Source: Prevotellaceae bacterium
GTDB taxonomy: Bacteria > Bacteroidota > Bacteroidia > Bacteroidales > Paludibacteraceae
DNA length: 18,602 bases
NCBI GenBank assembly: GCA_031270565.1
Contig: JAISXJ010000066.1
Coordinates: 1 to 18,602, forward strand
Direction of reading: 5' to 3'
Below are positions 7,433 through 13,746 of this stretch, in pieces; positions within the stretch are counted from its first letter, which is position 1; each line of letters begins with the position of its first letter. A program made the position numbers and the translations under genes. Under the pieces are notes generated by a model, which was given only the letters and a program-made list of their open reading frames with translations, had not been told where the DNA came from and ran no database searches.

Positions 7433-8992
7433 TTAAAGTGGAATATTTGAGTGTTTCTTGAGCGGATTACTGAGCTTCTTGGTTTTGAGCGCCTCAAAAG
7501 CGCGAATAATGCGGAAACGGGTGTTACGCGGTTCAATCACATCATCAATATAGCCCATAGTAGCTGCCTGATAAGGATTGGCAAATTTTTCCTTATACTC
7601 AGCCTCTTTCTGTTGCACAAACTCTGCGCGTTTGGTGGGGTCTTCAATGGCAGCCATAGCCCGTCCTTCAAGCACTTCAATAGCGCCCGATGCGCCCATT
7701 ACCGCAATCTCGGCAGATGGCCATGCATAGTTGAAGTCGCCGCGCAACTGTTTACAACTCATTACAATGTGCGAACCTCCGTACGATTTGCGTACCGTAA
7801 CGGTTACTTTGGGTACGGTGGCTTCGCCATAAGCAAACATCAGCTTTGCGCCGTGATTGATAATACCAGCGTACTCCTGACCCGTGCCGGGTAAGAATCC
7901 GGGAACATCTACCAGCGTGAGTATTTGAATGTTGAAAGCATCGCAGAAGCGTACAAATCGCGCGGCTTTACGGGAAGCGTCACAATCGAGCACGCCTGCC
8001 AAAAACTTAGGCTGATTGGCAATGATACCCGTAGAGACGCCGTTAAAACGTGCAAAACCGCAGATGATATTTTGAGCATAAAGCGGCTGTACCTCCAAAA
8101 ATTCTCTGTTATCCGACAAGGCATAGATGATTTCTTTCATGTCGTAAGGCTTGTTCGGATTGTCGGGAACAATCGCGTTAAGCGAATCGTCCATACGGCT
8201 GACCGGGTCGGTGCAAACGGCTACCGGTGCATCTTCCATATTGTTTTGTGGCAGGTAGGAAATCAGTTCGCGAATGGTATTTAAACCCTCCTGTTCTCCG
8301 GCGGCTTTGAAATGCACCACACCCGACTTGCGGGAATGTACATCGGCGCCTCCAAGTTCATCAACCGAAACATCTTCGCCCGTTACCGCTTTCACCACTT
8401 TGGGACCGGTAATAAACATGTAACTGTTTTTGTCTGCCATCATAATAAAGTCCGTCAAAGCGGGCGAATAAACTGCTCCGCCGGCACACGGTCCGAAGAT
8501 GACCGAAATTTGAGGAATAACGCCTGATGCCAGAATATTCCTTTCAAAGATTTCGGAATAGCCTGCTAATGAATTTGACCCCTCCTGAATACGTGCGCCT
8601 CCCGAATCGTTGATGCCGATAATGGGAGCGCCAAGTTTCATTGCCAAATCCATTACTTTGCAGATTTTGAGTGACATGGTCTCCGAAAGAGACCCGCCGA
8701 AAACGGTGAAATCCTGTGCAAAAACGCACACCACACGACCGTCTATCGTACCGTGTCCTACCACAACGCCATCACCAAGATAGCTCTCCTTTTCCATGCC
8801 GAAATTGGTGCAACGGTGGGTAACAAACATATCCATCTCCTCAAAACTGCCTTTGTCTAAAAGCATTTCGATGCGCTCGCGGGCGGTGTATTTCCCTTTG
8901 GCATGTTGCGCATCAATACGTTTTTGTCCGCCGCCAAGCCTTGCCTGACCGCGTAGTTCAACTAACCGTTTAATCTTTTTTTGTGTTTCCAT
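7433..8992 (-). CDS. mmdA: Acyl-CoA carboxyltransferase subunit (methylmalonyl-CoA decarboxylase alpha / propionyl-CoA carboxylase beta type)
   Basis: 519 residues, the normal length. It moves a carboxyl group between biotin and an acyl-CoA, here most likely (methyl)malonyl-CoA and propionyl-CoA. Visible crotonase-fold motifs: GINDSGGARIQEG (126-138), GPCAGGAVYSPALTDF (167-182) forming an oxyanion hole, GGADVHS (214-220), VDVPGFLPGTGQE (361-373), RKSYGGSHIVM (401-411) and NYAWPSAEIAVMGA (421-434). Upstream by 33 bp is the methylmalonyl-CoA epimerase gene, which fixes the pathway. Whether the enzyme works as a decarboxylase, a carboxylase or a transcarboxylase depends on partners encoded elsewhere; no OadB-like sodium pump or biotin carboxylase gene is in the window. 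Confidence 0.95.
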   Translation of the reverse strand: METQKKIKRLVELRGQARLGGGQKRIDAQHAKGKYTARERIEMLLDKGSFEEMDMFVTHRCTNFGMEKESYLGDGVVVGHGTIDGRVVCVFAQDFTVFGGSLSETMSLKICKVMDLAMKLGAPIIGINDSGGARIQEGSNSLAGYSEIFERNILASGVIPQISVIFGPCAGGAVYSPALTDFIMMADKNSYMFITGPKVVKAVTGEDVSVDELGGADVHSRKSGVVHFKAAGEQEGLNTIRELISYLPQNNMEDAPVAVCTDPVSRMDDSLNAIVPDNPNKPYDMKEIIYALSDNREFLEVQPLYAQNIICGFARFNGVSTGIIANQPKFLAGVLDCDASRKAARFVRFCDAFNIQILTLVDVPGFLPGTGQEYAGIINHGAKLMFAYGEATVPKVTVTVRKSYGGSHIVMSCKQLRGDFNYAWPSAEIAVMGASGAIEVLEGRAMAAIEDPTKRAEFVQQKEAEYKEKFANPYQAATMGYIDDVIEPRNTRFRIIRAFEALKTKKLSNPLKKHSNIPL

Positions 8993-9025
8993 ACTTGATT
9001 TTGTTCTGTATTTTTGAATGATTTA

Positions 9026-9442
9026 TTACAATTTATTCGGGTCTTCACAAAGTTCTGTCAACACGCCGAATGTTGATTTGGGATGCAAAAAACCAATATT
9101 CAGTCCTTCAGCGCCACGACGAGGCGTTTTGTCTATCAACTGAATGCCCATAGCTTCGGCATCGTTGAGCGCCTGCTGCACGCCATCAACACAAAAAGCA
9201 ATGTGATGCACGCCGCCATGGGGATTTTTCTCCAGATATTTTGCAATGGGACTCTCTGCCGATGTCGGCTCAAGCAACTCAATCTTGGTTTGTCCTACCT
9301 TAAAAAAGGCTGTCTTAACTTTCTGGTCGGTAACTTCTTCAATAGAATAGCATTTCTGTCCCAGTAACTGTTCGTAGTAGGGAATAACCTTTTCCAAACT
9401 GGTTACAGCTATTCCAATGTGTTCAATGTGAGATGGTTTCAT
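9026..9442 (-). CDS. mce: Methylmalonyl-CoA epimerase
   Basis: 138 residues from the ATG at 9442. The frame stays open to 9493, but the family begins with an IEHIGIAV strand, so the inner start is preferred. The enzyme interconverts the (R) and (S) forms of methylmalonyl-CoA between the mutase and the carboxyltransferase of the succinate-propionate route. It belongs to the glyoxalase/vicinal oxygen chelate fold; likely metal ligands His8 (in IEHIGIAV), His80 (in VHHIAF) and Glu130 (in VLTELCEDP) are present. It is the first gene of the operon mce-mmdA-small protein-biotin carrier. Confidence 0.95.
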   Translation of the reverse strand: MKPSHIEHIGIAVTSLEKVIPYYEQLLGQKCYSIEEVTDQKVKTAFFKVGQTKIELLEPTSAESPIAKYLEKNPHGGVHHIAFCVDGVQQALNDAEAMGIQLIDKTPRRGAEGLNIGFLHPKSTFGVLTELCEDPNKL

Positions 9443-9515
9443 ATAGATAAAATTTAAGTTAACTGCAAATATATAATTTTCAACGAGCAACAATGCCCCC
9501 CTTTTTCGAGCCGCA

Positions 9516-9548
9516 CAAAGGTAATCTTTTTATTTTATTACGAACAAA
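9516..9548 (-). promoter_or_regulatory. Promoter for the mce-mmdA operon
   Basis: On the minus strand TTTG (9548-9545) and TACCTTTG (9523-9516) are 21 bp apart, within the range of the Bacteroidota consensus. This would give a leader of about 70 bases. Another -7-like box (TATATTTG, 9473-9466) lies closer to the gene but lacks a -33 partner. Confidence 0.65.
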
Positions 9549-9612
9549 ATTTTTATGGCAAGGTTAAGTCTTTTTTTGAAGCGCTATGAAAAGAATGAAC
9601 AATATTTTTTAG

Positions 9613-9700
9613 TGAATAACGAATAGTGAATAATTACGAATTACGAATTAAGAATTAAAAATCTATTCACTACTAACTACACTCTACTAACTACAAACTA
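9613..9700. repeat. AT-rich degenerate repeat tract, left copy
   Basis: A gene-free AT-rich tract built from variants of GAATTACGAATT and ACTAACTAC. It shares the exact words TGAATAACGAA (9613-9623) and AACTACACTCTA (9675-9686) in inverted orientation with the tract at 12244-12300. The two tracts bracket the second FISUMP gene and its palindrome array. Confidence 0.6.
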
Positions 9701-9702
9701 AG

Positions 9703-9730
9703 AAAGCCCCCACTGCTGAGGGCTTTTTGT
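9703..9730. terminator. Terminator between the second FISUMP gene and the mce operon
   Basis: AAAGCCC (9703-9709) pairs with GGGCTTT (9720-9726). The T tract is best on the plus strand, but the minus strand also continues T-rich. It lies 24 bp past the stop codon of the minus-strand FISUMP gene at 9754, so it probably ends that transcript. Confidence 0.75.
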
Positions 9731-9753
9731 TTATTTGAGCTAAAAATCACAAT

Positions 9754-11169
9754 TCAGTTACTTTTTACGCACCGCACGCTCATGCCGATTCCACGGGAAT
9801 CATAGTCGGTACTCACGCCACCGTCACGGAGCTTCCAGATATAAGTATCTGAGCTGGTAATTGTACTGCTCCAGTAGTCCCCATATTTGCCGGTATAGTC
9901 TTTCACACCATCCGACATGCTGCGCCATCCGGCGGTAGGAAGGAATAAGAGAGGCTCGGGGGCAGCTTCTTCGTAAAGAGGGTTAGCGCCGCTATGGTAA
10001 GCGGTTGCTGCATCATTCCATACATCTGTTTCATAAATAGCATAACCGTTACGGTCGCCTTCCTCCCAAGTACCTATAGAAGCCAGACCATTCTCAACGC
10101 GAACCCAGGTCAAAGGAGCGTTTGTGGCACCATTAGTTAAGCCGCTAAGAGATTTATAGTACTCTGAAGAAGTAGCGATAGAAAAATTACCGCCATCAGT
10201 TTGAGGATTGCAGTCGTAATTAGCAAGTCGTTCCCATTCATCCTGCGTAGGAACATGCCAGCCGGAAGGGCAAGGGTCATTGACGGTTCTAACAGGTTTT
10301 TGATAATATCCAGAACTACCCGGCACAGCGCCGCCATCAGCAGAACCAAAATTATAGCTAATTGACTTGCCGTTACCCCAAAGGTCATCCATTTTTGGAG
10401 TGCGCCAATCAGGACTAAAAACATCTGGCTTAATAAAGTGTCCGTATTTCTGAGTAGTAGAAGTTTTATCGTAAGCTTCTCCAAGAGTAGATATACTTAC
10501 CTGTCCGGTGGTAGCGTCTAAATTATCTCCAGAAAGCGCTCCGATACTGGAGGTGCTGTTTTCCCCACCATAAGGCACAGCATCCCTTTTTTCGTGTCCG
10601 TCTCTGAAACGTCCCCACTGGTAGAGGTCGCCGTAAACAGTGGAGTCAGTAGCGCTGGAAGATACTTCTGTCAAATATGCCATCTGCTGTTTGGCAGGGG
10701 AAAGGTCAGGATAGAGAGACATCAGTTTAGCTGCGTCAGCGCCAAGATTGTAATACAAAAAGGAAACGGCAGGAACGGCAGGCATACACGTTGGCGCAGG
10801 AACTGTAACACAGGAAGTGTAACCATCGCCGCCGCCCGTATAATTCCACTTGCTACCGTCCCAAATATAGAGACCGTCTCCGTTAGGCACAAGGCAATCG
10901 TTGGCGTTCCAGACAACCATCCCCGCCAGCGCCTGTTTCTCAGGTTCAGTAATAGCGCTCCCGTTGGGGAAGGAAGCGGGGATTGCATCCAGCGCTGTCA
11001 GCTCTACATTTGAGAGCAGCAGCCCGCCTTTAGTCGTGCTGTTCAAGTCAAGGATAGTTCCTGCTTTGGGCTGGTCGCCGCCTCCAATCGTTACCTGCGC
11101 CGCAGAAAAGGAAGAGACGCTTAAAAATGCTGCTGCAAGGGCAGCGAAAAGAAATAGATTAGTTTTCAT
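9754..11169 (-). CDS. Secreted FISUMP-domain protein (copy 2)
   Basis: 471 residues from the ATG at 11169. The frame is open for 280 more codons upstream, but these translate the palindrome array into low-complexity peptide, and the true N-terminus is given by a signal peptide (MKTNLFLFAALAAAFL, cut before Gln-Val-Thr). The mature start QVTIGGGDQPKAGTILDLNS plus GGLLLSNV and LYIWDGSKWNYTGGGDG matches the protein at 208-1656. The FISUMP region begins near 125 with FLYYNLGAD, has DLYQWGRFRDG, then from about residue 298 DPCPSGWHVPTQDEWERLA, LFLPTAGWR, YGDYWSST and a C-terminal MSVRCVKSN. Copy 1 has a different middle and a shorter C-terminal domain. Probably exported and surface-exposed; ligand unknown. 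Confidence 0.9.
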   Translation of the reverse strand: MKTNLFLFAALAAAFLSVSSFSAAQVTIGGGDQPKAGTILDLNSTTKGGLLLSNVELTALDAIPASFPNGSAITEPEKQALAGMVVWNANDCLVPNGDGLYIWDGSKWNYTGGGDGYTSCVTVPAPTCMPAVPAVSFLYYNLGADAAKLMSLYPDLSPAKQQMAYLTEVSSSATDSTVYGDLYQWGRFRDGHEKRDAVPYGGENSTSSIGALSGDNLDATTGQVSISTLGEAYDKTSTTQKYGHFIKPDVFSPDWRTPKMDDLWGNGKSISYNFGSADGGAVPGSSGYYQKPVRTVNDPCPSGWHVPTQDEWERLANYDCNPQTDGGNFSIATSSEYYKSLSGLTNGATNAPLTWVRVENGLASIGTWEEGDRNGYAIYETDVWNDAATAYHSGANPLYEEAAPEPLLFLPTAGWRSMSDGVKDYTGKYGDYWSSTITSSDTYIWKLRDGGVSTDYDSRGIGMSVRCVKSN

Positions 11170-11245
11170 AAAAATAAATATTGATATTCTGTTTGTATAA
11201 AGCCGTCTGAAGTTGCGGAAAGTGTCCCGAACGCAGAAAAGTTGC

Positions 11246-11552
11246 TTGCGCGGGCTGCGCAAACGTCCCGCCGACAGAAAAGTCGCTTGCGCGGACTGCG
11301 CAAACGTCCCGCTGACAGAAAAGTCGCTTGCGCGAGCTGCGCAAAGGCTCTCGAACGCAGAAAAGTTGCTTGCGCGGGCTGCGCAAGCCGTCCCGAACGC
11401 AGAAATGACGTTTGCGCGAGCTGCGCAAGCGTCCCGCTGACTGAAAAGACGTTTGCGCGGGCTGCGCAAGCCGTCCCGACGACTGAAAAGACGTTTGCGC
11501 GGACTGCGCAAGCGTCTCGCCGACTGAAAAGACGTTTGCGCGAGCTGCGCAA
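11246..11552. repeat. Block A: eight TTGCGC-N5-GCGCAA palindromes
   Basis: Units start at 11246, 11287, 11328, 11370, 11412, 11453, 11495 and 11536, with steps of 41 or 42 bp. The six-base arms are identical in all eight; the loop is GGGCT, GGACT or GAGCT. In the fifth and eighth unit the stem extends to 11 bp (GACG...CGTC outside the arms, with one T-G pair). The loop order GGG-GGA-GAG occurs in units 1-3 and again in units 6-8, which suggests block duplication. Confidence 0.9.
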
Positions 11553-11578
11553 GCGTCCCGACGCTGTCGAGAAGAAAT

Positions 11579-11796
11579 CCCCACGTGGGGAAAATGTCTC
11601 GCCAACTTCCTGACGCTTTCCCCACGTGTGGCAAGCGTCCCGACGACTTCCTGAAGAAATCCCCACATGGGGAAAACGTTCCGACAGCTTCCGGGAAGAA
11701 ATCCCCACGTGGGGAAAACGTCCTGACGCCGTCGGGAAGAAATCCCCACGCGCGGCAAGCGTCCTGACGCTGTCGGGAAGAAATCCCCACGTGGGG
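11579..11796. repeat. Block B: six CCCCACGTGGGG-type palindromes
   Basis: Units start at 11579, 11620, 11661, 11703, 11744 and 11785. Units 1, 4 and 6 are perfect 12-bp palindromes, extended to 14 bp with flanking T and A. Unit 3 is nearly perfect; units 2 and 5 have a decayed right half (GTGTGG, GCGCGG). Each is preceded by GAAGAAAT or a close variant. Confidence 0.9.
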
Positions 11797-11825
11797 AAAA
11801 ACGTCCTGACGACAGCGGGAACAGT

Positions 11826-11966
11826 TTGGCAGTCTGCCAAGACCGTGCTGACGTCTCCGGGAACAGTTCGGCAGTCTGCCAAGACCGTGCTGACGTCTTC
11901 GGGAAGAGTTTGGCAGTCTGCCAAGACCGTGCTGACAATAGTTTGAACTCGTCGCAGCATTGCGAC
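11826..11966. repeat. Block C: three TTGGCAG-N-CTGCCAA palindromes plus one TCGCA hairpin
   Basis: Three 15-bp palindromes centred at 11833, 11875 and 11917, exactly 42 bp apart, separated by nearly identical DNA (GACCGTGCTGACGTCT). That separator can itself pair AGAC with GTCT. A fourth unit at 11951-11966 (GTCGCA/TGCGAC) keeps the spacing but not the sequence. Weaker inverted repeats (11982-11995, 12019-12035) follow out of phase. Confidence 0.88.
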
Positions 11967-12035
11967 AACTTTCAGAAGCAATCCGAGGCTTCGGACAGCA
12001 TTTCGGCAACGTCCTGAAACAGTGCCGTAAACTGT

Positions 12036-12043
12036 CAAATATA
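12036..12043 (-). promoter_or_regulatory. Possible -7 box upstream of the palindrome array
   Basis: TATATTTG on the minus strand fits TAnnTTTG, but no TTTG is found at the -33 distance. If used, transcription would cross the whole array and give the second FISUMP gene a leader of about 860 bases that is a string of hairpins. Confidence 0.3.
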
Positions 12044-12120
12044 AAAAGTCTAAGGTTTTGTTAATCCCTTGAATACAAGGAGTTAGGGTGAAAACAAGGG
12101 GGGGCTTTTGTAATGAGCTT

Positions 12121-12147
12121 GTTTTAGGCGGTTTAACCGTCTAAAAC
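12121..12147. repeat. Near-perfect 27-bp palindrome
   Basis: Thirteen pairs (GTTTTAG on the left with CTAAAAC on the right, one G-T pair, then CGGTT with AACCG) around a single central T. No T tract follows on either strand, so a terminator is unlikely. It could be a binding site for a dimeric regulator. Confidence 0.6.
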
Positions 12148-12243
12148 AGAAAAATGGTGAATATGTAATACCTGATGTATACATCGTTTGGGAGTTAGTT
12201 TTAGTTGTGTTTAAGAACGGGGCAAAAGTAATACTTTATTTAG

Positions 12244-12300
12244 TTATTAGAGTGTAGTTTGTAGTTATTAGTTATTAGTTATTCATTCTTCGTTATTCAA
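12244..12300. repeat. AT-rich degenerate repeat tract, right copy
   Basis: Repeats of AGTTATTAGTTATT with the words TAGAGTGTAGTT (12248-12259) and TTCGTTATTCA (12289-12299), both also found in inverted orientation at 9613-9700. AACTACACTCTA occurs once more at 12486-12497. Confidence 0.6.
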
Positions 12301-12365
12301 TAGAAAAACAGCTTTTATTTTTCACAGGATTAACAGGATGCTCAAGATGATTATTCTTTATTTTT

Positions 12366-12447
12366 GAACACAGATACCGCAGATTAGACACGATTTTCAC
12401 AGATAGAAATCTGGCGTTTATCTGTTAAATCTGTGTCATCTGTGTTC
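12366..12447. repeat. REP-like intergenic element with ACAGAT/ATCTGT arms
   Basis: GAACACAGAT (12366-12375) pairs with ATCTGTGTTC (12438-12447), with further short ACAGAT and ATCTGT words inside. Similar ACAGATT/AATCTGTGT elements are widespread between genes of Bacteroidota and other bacteria. The rest of the gene-free stretch 12041-12540 shows no coding potential. Confidence 0.6.
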
Positions 12448-12518
12448 TGGTTTTCCTTTGATATTTATGCCCTAACGGGCAAAAAAACTACACTCTAAAA
12501 ACTATAAACTAAAAAAAC

Positions 12519-12526
12519 TACCTTTG
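12519..12526 (+). promoter_or_regulatory. Putative -7 box for the DivIC-family gene
   Basis: TACCTTTG matches TAnnTTTG; the -33 region is A-rich without TTTG. The first ATG (12541) would lie only about 8-10 bases after the transcript start, so the ATG at 12553 is also possible as the true start. Confidence 0.45.
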
Positions 12527-12540
12527 TACCGTTCTTTTTT

Positions 12541-12849
12541 ATGACAAACAGCATGACATCCGGCAAAAACATCCTGCGCTTCCTGAAGAAGGGCATCAAC
12601 AAATATACGCTTACCCTGCTTGGCTTCGGCGTATGGCTCGTTTTCTTCGACCCTAACAGTCTGGTGCAACGCCTTAAAATCACAAGACAAAACGCCTCCA
12701 TTACCAAAGAAATTAATCATTTCCGTCGCACAGTGGAAGCCAGTCTGGAACAGTTGTCCGACTTGTCCAATGATGAAATGCTTGAGAAATACGCTCGCGA
12801 ACATTACCTGATGAAAAAAACCGATGAAGAGATTTTCCTTATCCGATAA
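12541..12849 (+). CDS. FtsB/DivIC-family septum formation protein
   Basis: 102 residues. A short cytoplasmic N-terminus is followed by one membrane segment (about 23-36, YTLTLLGFGVWLVFF), then a coiled-coil helix (about 43-75) and a conserved end LEKYAREHYLMKKTDEEIFLIR, which is typical of this family of small bitopic division proteins. The protein should sit in the inner membrane with the coiled coil in the periplasm, linking divisome parts. It is followed after one base by the pseudouridine synthase gene, so the pair is likely one transcript. A second Met at residue 5 is an alternative start. Confidence 0.88.
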   Translation: MTNSMTSGKNILRFLKKGINKYTLTLLGFGVWLVFFDPNSLVQRLKITRQNASITKEINHFRRTVEASLEQLSDLSNDEMLEKYAREHYLMKKTDEEIFLIR

Positions 12850-12850
12850 G

Positions 12851-13738
12851 ATGAAGCGCAAGGCTCATCACAATCAACCCTTTTCCCGAACATACACGGT
12901 GCAACAGCCCTCCGAGTTGTTGCCTTTTTTGTTGACTGCTCACGCAGAGAAAAGCCGCAGTGCAGTCAAGTCGCTACTGGCACACCGTCAGGTAGCTGTC
13001 AACGGACGATGCACCACAGCATTCGATTCTCAGTTGCAAACCGGAGACGTGGTGCGTATCAGCGCTGTCGGCGAAGAGCGTCCCAATCCGAATCACAAAT
13101 GCCGAATTGTCTATGAGGACAGCGCTATTCTCGTGGTGGACAAAAAAAACGGCGTTCTCTCAATGAGTACCGGCAAGGAGAATGAAACCACCGTTTTCAG
13201 CCTTATGATGCAGCATGTGCGCCGGCATCACCCCAATGACAGGGTGTTTATCGTTCATCGGCTCGACCGCGACACATCAGGGCTGCTTCTGCTGGCAAAG
13301 AATGAACTGGCTCAGGCGCGTCTGCAATATAACTGGAACGAAAACATTATCAAACGCTCTTACGTTGCGGTGGTAGAAGGAAGTCCGGCACAGGATAAAG
13401 GGCAAATTGTCAGTTGGCTGACGGAAAATCACACCTCGTTTAAAATGCACTCCTCTCCGGTAGATAATGGCGGCAAAAAGGCGGTAACGTCCTATCGTGT
13501 GCTGCATCGCGGAAGACATTATTCGCTCTTGGAACTTGATTTGGAGACCGGACGCAAAAATCAGATTCGCATACACATGGCAACGCTCGGACATCCGATT
13601 GCCGGAGACAGAAAATACGGTGCGCAAACCAATCCTCTGCACAGAGTATGCCTTCACGCCCGTACCCTGACTTTCAAACACCCCATTACTTATGAAACGA
13701 TGAGTTTTGATTCGGGAATACCTCCGAAATTCCGCTAA
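12851..13738 (+). CDS. RluA-family pseudouridine synthase
   Basis: 295 residues from the ATG at 12851, one base after the stop of the preceding gene; the frame is open to 12824, but that start would overlap the upstream gene. An S4-like RNA-binding segment covers about 15-70 (HAEKSRSAVKSLLAHRQVAVNG in shortened form). The catalytic domain shows IVYEDSAILVVDKKNGVLS (86-104) and HRLDRDTSGLLLLAK (136-150), with the catalytic Asp139. Further on, GRKNQIRIHMATLGHPIAGDRKYG is the conserved RluA/RluD C-terminal motif. The enzyme isomerises uridine in ribosomal or transfer RNA; the exact site cannot be assigned. Confidence 0.95.
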   Translation: MKRKAHHNQPFSRTYTVQQPSELLPFLLTAHAEKSRSAVKSLLAHRQVAVNGRCTTAFDSQLQTGDVVRISAVGEERPNPNHKCRIVYEDSAILVVDKKNGVLSMSTGKENETTVFSLMMQHVRRHHPNDRVFIVHRLDRDTSGLLLLAKNELAQARLQYNWNENIIKRSYVAVVEGSPAQDKGQIVSWLTENHTSFKMHSSPVDNGGKKAVTSYRVLHRGRHYSLLELDLETGRKNQIRIHMATLGHPIAGDRKYGAQTNPLHRVCLHARTLTFKHPITYETMSFDSGIPPKFR

Positions 13739-13746
13739 GGAAGGAA

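Larger units (their letters stand above)
11222..11968. repeat. Periodic palindrome array (18 units, about 41.4 bp each)
   Basis: Eighteen palindromes stand in a row with centres 40 to 43 bp apart (mean 41.4 from 11254 to 11958). Three families occupy consecutive blocks: eight TTGCGC-N5-GCGCAA units, six CCCCACGTGGGG units and three TTGGCAG-N-CTGCCAA units, then one GTCGCA-N4-TGCGAC unit. The DNA between palindromes is semi-conserved (core near GTCCyGACg, then CGGGAA or GAAAAG) and often folds itself, for example TCCTGAC-gcc-GTCGGGA. The array is GC-rich inside AT-rich flanks and lies just upstream of the FISUMP gene ending its leader at 11169. It is not a CRISPR array, since the spacers are repeats too. 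Function unknown. Confidence 0.85.

Noticed and set aside
11222..11968. CRISPR array
   Set aside because: Every unit is a palindrome and the DNA between units is itself conserved; there are no unique spacers, the repeat sequence changes by block, and no cas gene is present.
11213..12017. Plus-strand reading frames within the array
   Set aside because: They are short translations of the same repeats with no start context or domain.
11170..12038. Long minus-strand reading frames across the palindrome array, including a 280-codon extension of the FISUMP gene
   Set aside because: The translated sequence is low-complexity repeat peptide in all frames, unit length is not a multiple of three, and a clear signal peptide begins at 11169.
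11222..12040. Iteron-type replication origin
   Set aside because: The units are palindromic rather than directional, no initiator gene is near, and no DnaA-box cluster was seen.
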